From Rhodospirillales bacterium (GTDB taxonomy: Bacteria; Pseudomonadota; Gammaproteobacteria; Steroidobacterales; Rariloculaceae), in NCBI GenBank assembly GCA_024640665.1, contig JAHEEO010000125.1:1-6182 (forward strand): 6,182 nucleotides of DNA, written 5' to 3'. Below, piece after piece: positions 1-5,140 of the stretch. Made by a program: the position numbers and the translations under genes. Within the stretch, counting starts at the first letter, position 1, and every line of letters begins with the position of its first letter. The notes beneath the pieces were generated by a model. The model saw only the letters and a list, made by a program, of their open reading frames with translations. It had not been told where the DNA came from and made no database searches.

Positions 1-1
1 T

Positions 2-688
2 CGCGCTTATTTTTCCGAGGAACTGGAGGCACTCGGCAAAATGAAAGTGCAGGAGAAGTGGGGGCTCGCACTTTTTTCGGCAGCCACGTTGCTGGCGTTT
101 ACTCGGCAGTTTTATGCTAATTGGCTGCCAGGACTGACGCCTGCGTTTGCGTTTCTGGTTTGTGGCGTCTTGTGCTTTATTGTGCGCAAAAATGGCGAGG
201 CCATGTTGAGCTGGGAGTATGCACAAAAGCGGATGATCTGGGGTTTGATCTACTTATTCGCCGGTGGTTCGGCGCTGGGCCAGATCTTGAGTCGGACAGG
301 CACAGCACAATTTATCGCCGATTTGCTGGTGCCTTTTGCCGATGGCGGGGGGCTGCTGGCAATTACTGCATTTGTTGCGTTGACGGTTGTGTTGACGCAA
401 ATAACCAGCAACACGGCCGCTGTCGCAATTGTGGTTCCAATCACGATCAGCACTTTTCAGAGCTTGGGAGTAAATCCTGTGCCGATGGTTTATATCGTCG
501 CTGCGGCTGGCAACTATGGGTTGATGCTGCCGTCGTCCTCCGGCGGCTCGGCTGTGGCTGCTGGATACGGTGTGGACCTGAAGACGATGTTCTCATCAGG
601 TCTCAAATTAACGTTGATAATTCTGGTTACGCTGATGGCCAGCGGCTATGTATTTTCGACTTACTGGCCAGGCTTCGGAGTAGCTTAG
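2..688 (+). CDS. DASS/SLC13-family sodium-coupled anion symporter, C-terminal part (5' end outside window)
   Basis: This is an inner-membrane secondary transporter of the divalent anion:Na+ symporter family, whose members import dicarboxylates, citrate or sulfate with sodium. The frame is open from base 2 and reads RAYFSEELEALGKMK into the ATG at 41, matching the loop typical of the middle of DASS proteins, so the ATG at 41 is internal. The visible 228 residues are about half a normal protein of 450-500 residues. Hydrophobic segments alternate with short loops. The second sodium-binding SNT motif (TSNTAA) is at 407-415. The paired re-entrant tip follows at about 524-571, but reads MLPSSSGGSAVAAGYG where dicarboxylate transporters have MLPVATPPNAI; the substrate is therefore uncertain. 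It ends in TAG, followed 40 bp later by a terminator-like hairpin, so it is probably transcribed separately from the downstream genes. Family assignment is secure; substrate is not. Confidence 0.88.
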   Translation, partial: RAYFSEELEALGKMKVQEKWGLALFSAATLLAFTRQFYANWLPGLTPAFAFLVCGVLCFIVRKNGEAMLSWEYAQKRMIWGLIYLFAGGSALGQILSRTGTAQFIADLLVPFADGGGLLAITAFVALTVVLTQITSNTAAVAIVVPITISTFQSLGVNPVPMVYIVAAAGNYGLMLPSSSGGSAVAAGYGVDLKTMFSSGLKLTLIILVTLMASGYVFSTYWPGFGVA

Positions 689-727
689 TTTTGCGGCGTT
701 GGGGAATCGACAACTAAGCTGCATTAT

Positions 728-758
728 CAGCACTGATGCATTGAATGAGTGCTGTTTT
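728..758 (+). terminator. Candidate Rho-independent terminator after the transporter gene
   Basis: CAGCACT at 728-734 pairs with AGTGCTG at 748-754 (7 bp), and inside it CAT 739-741 can pair with ATG 745-747, leaving a GATG bulge. TTTT follows at 755-758. The hairpin lies 40 bp after the transporter stop codon, which fits an intrinsic terminator. The stem is only moderately GC-rich and the T tract short, so strength is uncertain. Confidence 0.5.
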
Positions 759-853
759 CGACTGAAGATTGCAACTCGCTACCGGCCGGAACCGCTGTCA
801 ACGCCGAGAGTTTGCTGGCTCGTGAATGCTCGTCTTGAGCGGCGGGTCGCCAT

Positions 854-883
854 TTGTCATAAGGCTATCGGTGCCGGTTTAGT
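854..883 (+). promoter_or_regulatory. Weak sigma70-like promoter candidate
   Basis: TTGTCA at 854-859 (5 of 6 to the -35 consensus) is followed after 18 bp by TTTAGT at 878-883 (4 of 6 to the -10). The -10 overlaps the first copy of the TGCCGGTTTA direct repeat. If used, it would give a leader of about 150 bases for the lipoprotein gene. The match is by eye; the candidate at 960-987 is better. Confidence 0.25.
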
Positions 884-898
884 CGAGCTGCCGGTTTA
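872..898. repeat. 10-bp direct repeat TGCCGGTTTA, two copies
   Basis: TGCCGGTTTA occurs exactly at 872-881 and again at 889-898, a period of 17 bp. It lies about 60 bp upstream of the better promoter candidate, a plausible position for an activator site, and overlaps the weaker promoter candidate. Its function is unknown. Confidence 0.5.
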
Positions 899-959
899 AT
901 CAAGACCGACTAACTGTATGCGTCGCAAGCGGCTCGCTTGAAAGTCGCGACTCATCTGC

Positions 960-987
960 TTGACCAGATCTTCTGCGCTGGTATATC
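960..987 (+). promoter_or_regulatory. Best sigma70-like promoter candidate for the lipoprotein/GGDEF-EAL operon
   Basis: TTGACC at 960-965 matches the -35 consensus at 5 of 6 positions. After a 16-bp spacer comes TATATC at 982-987 (4 of 6), preceded by TG at 979-980 in the extended -10 arrangement (TGgTATATC). Transcription would start near 994, leaving a leader of about 50 bases before the ATG at 1043. This supports the downstream start and argues against the longer TTG-initiated frame. Confidence 0.45.
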
Positions 988-992
988 TCCGT

Positions 993-1012
993 ATGTGGGT
1001 CATCCACATGAC
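993..1012 (+). promoter_or_regulatory. Leader dyad / two mutually exclusive hairpins
   Basis: ATGTGG (993-998) and CCACAT (1004-1009) form a perfect 6-bp inverted repeat around a 5-base loop. The loop bases GTCAT (999-1003) can instead pair with ATGAC (1008-1012) across CCAC. The element sits at the predicted transcription start and about 20 bases upstream of the ribosome-binding site. It could be an operator dyad or a small RNA switch, or chance. Confidence 0.35.
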
Positions 1013-1032
1013 GGCCACGGACGGTCCGTATT

Positions 1033-1037
1033 GGGAG
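1033..1037 (+). promoter_or_regulatory. Ribosome-binding site for the lipoprotein gene
   Basis: GGGAG lies 5 bases before the ATG at 1043. A second possible site, GGAAG at 1045-1049, serves the in-frame ATG at 1055. Either start leaves the lipoprotein signal intact. Confidence 0.5.
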
Positions 1038-1042
1038 TTTGC

Positions 1043-2098
1043 ATGGAAGCCGGTATGCACAAACGCGAACAGCGTGTGCTCATCCCTGCGCAAGTAAAAA
1101 TTGGCGTTCGCGTCTCGCTCGTGGCAATTGCCTGCGCGCTGGCGTCTGCCTGCGGGGTGTTAACGACGGCACCCCAGGCACCAGTCGAACAGCCCGTTTT
1201 GAGTGAGATTCCACCAGTTAACGTACGCCGTTTGGCGCTCCCGCCTGAGGCGATTTCCAGTTCGCCGGCCAATACCGAACCGCTGGCACCGGTGGCGGTT
1301 GTATTGAGTAGTGACATCTTCGCATATTCGGGCGTCGCGGAGCGGCTCTTTGAATTACTTGATGATCAACCGATAGCGCTGTTTACCCTGGATGCGAATA
1401 CTGGTGCAGCCGGTCCATATGAAGCTGCAATGGCGGCGGAGATCAACGCATTGGAGCCACGCGCTACAGTGGCTATCGGTTTGCCGGCTGCGCTGTTCGC
1501 GAGTCGCAGCGTCGAATCGCCTGTCGTGTTCTGCCAGGTATTCAACTACGCGGAATATCCAGAACTCGCGAATGCCGTCGCCGCAGTTTCTGTTTTGCCC
1601 TCATTTGAAAGGCAGCTGCACTTTTGGAAGGGCGTTGATTCGTCGCTGACCTCCGTTGGCGCGATTTTCGGTCCCGGACATGAAGCTCTGTTAACGGATT
1701 CACGCCGGGCCGCCGAATCGGAAGGCCTTGAGTTTGAGCATAGAGTCTCTCAGTCCGATCAGGAAACGGTTTATCTATTCAAGCGGCTAGCCGCCGATAT
1801 CGATGGCTTCTGGCTGGTTCCGGATAACCGGATATTGAGTTTGTCGGCAATCAATGAAGTGATGGACTATGCAGCTGTGCATGAAATACCCGTTGTGGTT
1901 TCAGTTCCAGAGCTGCTGCAATTCGGCGCGCTGATGAGTTTGGCGGCGTCACCTGCGCAAGTAGCTGACACGGTATTTGAGGTGTTGCGAAGTTTGCTTG
2001 TTTCGGCGGCGAGCAGTTTTATGCTTGTGGCACCGGATACCTTTGAAGTCGAATTCAACCCAATTGTTGCCGCGCGCTTTGGTTTGGGAGTCGACTGA
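1043..2098 (+). CDS. Periplasmic-binding-protein-like lipoprotein (ABC_sub_bind type), putative sensor partner of the downstream c-di-GMP enzyme
   Basis: This 351-residue lipoprotein has a basic N region (HKRE, then VKIGVR), a hydrophobic core and the lipobox LASAC with Cys37. Gly follows the Cys, so no Asp+2 inner-membrane retention signal is present. A Pro/Ala-rich tether runs from about 38 to 83. A two-lobe binding fold follows: a first strand VAVVLSS at 84-90, AIGLPAALFA at 144-153, PVVFCQVFNY at 160-169, the second-lobe strand SVGAIFGP near 204-211, GFWLVPDNRILS at 255-266 and IPVVVSVPELLQFGAL at 283-298. This order matches the ABC_sub_bind family (PF04392, recognised from memory). Ligands in that family are diverse, so the ligand here is unknown. 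No ABC permease or ATPase is present; the stop lies 2 bases before a GGDEF-EAL gene, suggesting a sensory role like NspS for MbaA (inference). Start chosen from the RBS, promoter and signal peptide; ATG 1055 is the alternative. Confidence 0.8.
   Translation: MEAGMHKREQRVLIPAQVKIGVRVSLVAIACALASACGVLTTAPQAPVEQPVLSEIPPVNVRRLALPPEAISSSPANTEPLAPVAVVLSSDIFAYSGVAERLFELLDDQPIALFTLDANTGAAGPYEAAMAAEINALEPRATVAIGLPAALFASRSVESPVVFCQVFNYAEYPELANAVAAVSVLPSFERQLHFWKGVDSSLTSVGAIFGPGHEALLTDSRRAAESEGLEFEHRVSQSDQETVYLFKRLAADIDGFWLVPDNRILSLSAINEVMDYAAVHEIPVVVSVPELLQFGALMSLAASPAQVADTVFEVLRSLLVSAASSFMLVAPDTFEVEFNPIVAARFGLGVD
2086..2090 (+). promoter_or_regulatory. Ribosome-binding site for the GGDEF-EAL gene inside the lipoprotein 3' end
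   Basis: GGGAG at 2086-2090 lies 10 bases before the ATG at 2101 and within the last codons of the lipoprotein gene. Together with the 2-base gap between stop and start it points to co-transcription and probable translational coupling. Confidence 0.5.
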
Positions 2099-2100
2099 AA

Positions 2101-4362
2101 ATGCCGTCGAAGCCTGCGCCAAAGTACACGCCGTGGCGGCTGCTGTCCCGGCTGCGAGATTGGGCTTCGAAAAAGCATGGAAGCCACACGCTGGTCAGTG
2201 AAATTCTGTCGCTGCAATTATTGCTGACGGCATGTGCTGGTGTCTTTGCGATTGCCGGCCTGTATTGGACATCGCAAAGCTCTTTACTCCACAACGTAGA
2301 TCGCTGGGCGCTGCAATGGGTCGACGACCTTCAAGAGTTGGGCGCGCCGCTGTATTTGAACGATCAGCCCAATGCTTTCATCAATGTTGAGCGATTCGCC
2401 GACCGATACCCTGAGCTTATGCGCGTAACGTATTTCGACGCAGCAGGTAACGTTAAAGATTCCGTCAGCAACGAAACCAACGAAAGCAACGAAAATGGCG
2501 CTAGGCCAATAGATGACGAAACGGTGGCCTCGCTGGCTGCTCGTGCTGGAAGCGAGCGAGGACACGTGATGCAGCGCGGTACCGATAAAGGTCAGTTCGT
2601 ACTTCGCAGCGTGATTTGGACCGAAGCACTGACCGGAGACGGCTTGTTCGGTTTTACCGGTGTAGAGATTGAAAGCGAAATTCAGACGATAGGTTTCGTC
2701 GAATTGGAGTTGGATTTCGCGCCGTACTTCGACCAGATTGCGGCCAATGTCAAAATCGCAAGTCTCGTTTTGCTGGGTTTGCTGTTGACCATGGCAATGA
2801 TCAGCCACCAGTTGCTGAGGCGATCGTTACGCTGCCTATCGGGTTTGCAGGCACCCATTCAGAAACTGGCGAGTGGTGTGCTGGATGTCGATTTCCCGAC
2901 GACGCGTTATCGTGAGATTTCTTCAATCGTCGATACGTTGAAGACGACGGTGTCAACACTGCGGCAACGTGAATCCAAGTTAACTCGACTGGCCAACCAC
3001 GATGCCCTCACCGGCTTATATAATCGCGCCCGCTTTGTCGAAGAACTCGAACGCGAAATAGATCGCGTCGAAAGTGAAGAAGTGGTCAGCGCGTTGCTAT
3101 TCATAGATCTGGATCAGTTTAAGTATGTAAATGATACTTGCGGGCACCCGGCAGGCGACAAATTACTGGTTTGCGCCGCCAGGCAATTGCGCCAGTCAGT
3201 GCGAAAACACGATGTGGTGGCTCGGTTTGGCGGGGATGAATTCTCAATTTTGTTGCGGGATGTCACCCGTCGAGAAGTCAGGCAGATCGGTGCAGATATG
3301 CTTACGCAGATGCGCGATTTTGCGCACGTTGAAGGCAGTCATGTTTTTCAGCTGCAATGCAGTATTGGTATCGCGATGATCCGCTCGAATAAGTGGACGG
3401 CTGATAATGTTCTTGCCCAAGCGGACATGGCATGCCATGAGGCGAAACGGCGGGGCCGCAATCGTATGGAGTTCTATCGCGTTTCCGCTAAGGAAACCGA
3501 GCAAATGAAGGAAGACGTCGGGTGGACACAGCGCATTAAGCACGGTCTTGCTCAAGATCTGTTCGTACTGCGCTACCAGCCCATAGTCCACGTTGCCACT
3601 GGCAAGACATCGCATCACGAAGTGCTGCTGCGCATGCAAATGCCGGATGGCCGCGTAATTTCCCCGAATGCTTTCTTGCCTGCTGCCGAGAGATTCGGGT
3701 TAATGCTCGACCTGGACTATTGGGTAATTGAGCATGCGATCGAGGCGTTGGCATTTCACAGAAAAAGTAATCCTTCGCTCCGATTTACGATCAATCTTTC
3801 GGCGCACGCATTCGAGGCGAATAACCTGCATTTGAGAGTGAGGGATTCGCTGCAGCTGCATGGCGTTCCTGCCAATAGCATCGTCTTTGAAATCACAGAG
3901 CAGGTTGCCATACGCAATATTGCCGAAGTGGAAAAGCAGGTGCTGTCTTTGAAGGGCCTTGGCTGCAAAGTGGCCATTGACGATTTTGGCACGGGTTACA
4001 GCTCATTCAGTCATCTCAAACAGTTTAAGTTTGATTACCTGAAGATTGATGGTTCGTTCGTAGAAAACCTTGCTCGAGATCCGGTTGATCAAACCATGGT
4101 GCGCTTATTTGCCGACATCGGTAAGGGTTTGGGCGTTCCGACAATCGCTGAGTACGTAACCAACGCCACATCTTATGCGTTGCTTGCAAAGTTCGGTATC
4201 AATTATGCGCAAGGCTATCACCTGGGGCGACCTAAGGCTGTGCCCGAGTTGCCGAGCGTGGCCATTCCGATCGAGATTCTGCGCAGGAATAAGAGGCGCC
4301 TGGAAGAAGGCTTGGACGATACCGACTCAGACCATACGGCGACTAATACGTCCAGAGTCTGA
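2101..4362 (+). CDS. Membrane-bound HAMP-GGDEF-EAL cyclic-di-GMP synthase/phosphodiesterase
   Basis: This 753-residue inner-membrane enzyme should make and/or degrade c-di-GMP. Order: basic cytoplasmic N terminus (1-30), TM1 (about 35-56), periplasmic region (57-217), TM2 (219-236), HAMP (about 237-290, with Pro252 and Glu272), GGDEF domain (about 296-458), linker, EAL domain (about 478-720) and a short charged tail. The GGDEF site is intact: Asp336, Asn344, Asp353 and GGDEF at 377-381, with inhibitory-site RxxD at Arg368-Asp371. The EAL signature reads EVL (Glu507); Asn565, Glu597, Asp627-Asp628 (DDFGTGYSS), Lys648, Glu684 and Gln704 are also present, so both activities look possible. The usual AEGVET loop reads AEYVTN. 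There is no PAS or receiver domain, so input probably comes through the periplasmic region, which I cannot place in a named family. It starts 2 bases after the binding-protein lipoprotein, its likely partner. Architecture is very secure; net activity is unknown. Confidence 0.95.
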   Translation: MPSKPAPKYTPWRLLSRLRDWASKKHGSHTLVSEILSLQLLLTACAGVFAIAGLYWTSQSSLLHNVDRWALQWVDDLQELGAPLYLNDQPNAFINVERFADRYPELMRVTYFDAAGNVKDSVSNETNESNENGARPIDDETVASLAARAGSERGHVMQRGTDKGQFVLRSVIWTEALTGDGLFGFTGVEIESEIQTIGFVELELDFAPYFDQIAANVKIASLVLLGLLLTMAMISHQLLRRSLRCLSGLQAPIQKLASGVLDVDFPTTRYREISSIVDTLKTTVSTLRQRESKLTRLANHDALTGLYNRARFVEELEREIDRVESEEVVSALLFIDLDQFKYVNDTCGHPAGDKLLVCAARQLRQSVRKHDVVARFGGDEFSILLRDVTRREVRQIGADMLTQMRDFAHVEGSHVFQLQCSIGIAMIRSNKWTADNVLAQADMACHEAKRRGRNRMEFYRVSAKETEQMKEDVGWTQRIKHGLAQDLFVLRYQPIVHVATGKTSHHEVLLRMQMPDGRVISPNAFLPAAERFGLMLDLDYWVIEHAIEALAFHRKSNPSLRFTINLSAHAFEANNLHLRVRDSLQLHGVPANSIVFEITEQVAIRNIAEVEKQVLSLKGLGCKVAIDDFGTGYSSFSHLKQFKFDYLKIDGSFVENLARDPVDQTMVRLFADIGKGLGVPTIAEYVTNATSYALLAKFGINYAQGYHLGRPKAVPELPSVAIPIEILRRNKRRLEEGLDDTDSDHTATNTSRV
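2467..2493 (+). repeat. Three tandem 9-bp units within the periplasmic region of the GGDEF-EAL gene
   Basis: AGCAACGAA, ACCAACGAA and AGCAACGAA stand in tandem and in frame, encoding SNE-TNE-SNE (residues 123-131). This gives a polar, probably disordered loop in the periplasmic sensor region. A 9-bp unit can expand or contract without a frameshift. Confidence 0.6.
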
Positions 4363-4402
4363 CGCAAGCTCGCGAAGAGGGACTCGCCCAATCGCAAAGT
4401 TT

Positions 4403-4433
4403 TTGTCCCCAAAACTGACGAGTGCGCTACGAT
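4403..4433 (+). promoter_or_regulatory. Weak promoter candidate upstream of the carbonic anhydrase
   Basis: TTGTCC at 4403-4408 (4 of 6) and TACGAT at 4428-4433 (4 of 6) are separated by 19 bp, longer than ideal. It lies in the 103-bp gap between the GGDEF-EAL stop and the carbonic anhydrase ATG. No clear terminator precedes it, so read-through from the upstream operon is also possible. Confidence 0.2.
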
Positions 4434-4465
4434 TCACCGTAAATTCCCAGCAACGGGTGGAGCCG

Positions 4466-5116
4466 ATGAAGAAGGTCATTTCCGGCATCATGAAGTTTCA
4501 AGAAGGTGCGTACGAGCGCCGGAAGCAGTTGTTTGCGCAGCTGGCCGACAGCCAAAGTCCGGAATTACTGTTCATTACCTGCTCCGACGCGCGGATCGAT
4601 CCTAATTTAGTCACGCAAACCGAGCCAGGTGAACTATTTATTTGCAGAATTGCTGGCAATATCGTGCCGCCACACGTCCGAGTGGCTGGTGGCGTCACGG
4701 CTACAATCGAATATGCGGTCGCCGTGCTGGGCGTCAAAGACATCGTCATTTGCGGACATACGGATTGTGGTGCCATGAAAGGGGCATTGAGTCCTCAACT
4801 TCTCCAAGACCTGCCGCATGTTCGGGAATGGCTGGAAAATTCCCGCGCGGCAATAGAAATCGTACGGGCTAATCCAATTGAGGACGAGCGTCAGTTATTG
4901 CGCGACCTGACCGAGCAAAACGTGCTGTTGCAGTTGCAGCATTTGCGAACGCATCCGTGCGTTGCGGTTGGCTTGAATCAGAAGCGACTCGCTGTTCACG
5001 GCTGGATTTACGATATCGAGACGGGTTCCGTAACCTGCTTCGATGAAGCAAGCGTTGAGTTCAAACCTGTCGCTGAGCGCTATGCAAATTTATTGTCTGC
5101 GCCTGCAATAAAATGA
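4466..5116 (+). CDS. Beta-class carbonic anhydrase (CynT-like)
   Basis: This cytoplasmic zinc enzyme interconverts CO2 and bicarbonate, supplying bicarbonate for carboxylations or retaining CO2. It is 216 residues, the normal length for the CynT/plant-like beta class. Zinc ligands are Cys39, His98 and Cys101, with the Asp41-Arg43 dyad in CSDARI and GHTDCGAMKG around the later ligands. GGVTATIEYAVAVLG (75-89) and the C-terminal LAVHGWIYDIETG block (175-187) are also typical. The conserved RNAGN reads RIAGN (61-65). The start at ATG 4466 gives the family-typical N terminus MKKVISGIMKFQ and has GGAG at 4459-4462, rather close at 3 bases; ATG 4490 would cut into the conserved start. The frame is open upstream into the GGDEF-EAL gene, but that extension is not protein-like. 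No cyanase gene is next to it, so I give no symbol. It lies 103 bases after the GGDEF-EAL gene and converges on the next gene. Confidence 0.95.
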   Translation: MKKVISGIMKFQEGAYERRKQLFAQLADSQSPELLFITCSDARIDPNLVTQTEPGELFICRIAGNIVPPHVRVAGGVTATIEYAVAVLGVKDIVICGHTDCGAMKGALSPQLLQDLPHVREWLENSRAAIEIVRANPIEDERQLLRDLTEQNVLLQLQHLRTHPCVAVGLNQKRLAVHGWIYDIETGSVTCFDEASVEFKPVAERYANLLSAPAIK

Positions 5117-5117
5117 C

Positions 5118-5128
5118 GCGCTAAGCGC
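5118..5128. terminator. Small hairpin between convergent genes
   Basis: GCGCT at 5118-5122 and AGCGC at 5124-5128 form a compact GC-rich inverted repeat in the 24-bp gap between the carbonic anhydrase stop and the convergent gene's stop. It could help end transcription in both directions, but has no T tract on the + strand side and a very short loop. Confidence 0.25.
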
Positions 5129-5140
5129 ACTCAGCCAGCA

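Larger units (their letters stand above)
689..1042. other. 354-bp intergenic region with transcription signals
   Basis: This stretch separates the transporter from the lipoprotein gene. I find no convincing gene in it. It holds, in order, a terminator-like hairpin (728-758), a weaker promoter candidate (854-883) overlapping a 10-bp direct repeat (872-881 and 889-898), a stronger extended -10 promoter candidate (960-987) and a leader with overlapping inverted repeats (993-1012). A TTG-initiated extension of the lipoprotein frame back to 938 is open, but has no good ribosome-binding site and would begin upstream of the best promoter. Confidence 0.7.

Noticed and set aside
121..717. 198-codon plus-strand frame overlapping the transporter
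   Set aside because: It is Cys/Arg/Trp-rich shadow coding in another frame of a clear membrane protein gene.
782..789. CCGGCCGG palindrome in the intergenic region
   Set aside because: An isolated 8-bp GC palindrome with no partner site or neighbouring signal, likely chance.
938..1042. N-terminal extension of the lipoprotein from a TTG at 938
   Set aside because: It has no good ribosome-binding site, would begin upstream of the best promoter, and would bury the lipoprotein signal peptide about 60 residues into the protein.
896..1093. 65-residue minus-strand open frame antisense to the leader
   Set aside because: It begins with TTG, lacks a visible ribosome-binding site, overlaps the lipoprotein start and leader signals, and resembles no family I know.
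4398..4416. AGTTTT/AAAACT inverted repeat before the carbonic anhydrase
   Set aside because: The stem is nearly all A-T, with no T tract after it, and it overlaps an already weak promoter candidate; no function can be supported.
4175..4465. 97-codon upstream extension of the carbonic anhydrase frame
   Set aside because: It runs in another frame through the EAL coding region, is rich in Arg, Cys and Trp like a shadow frame, and the family-typical N terminus begins at 4466.
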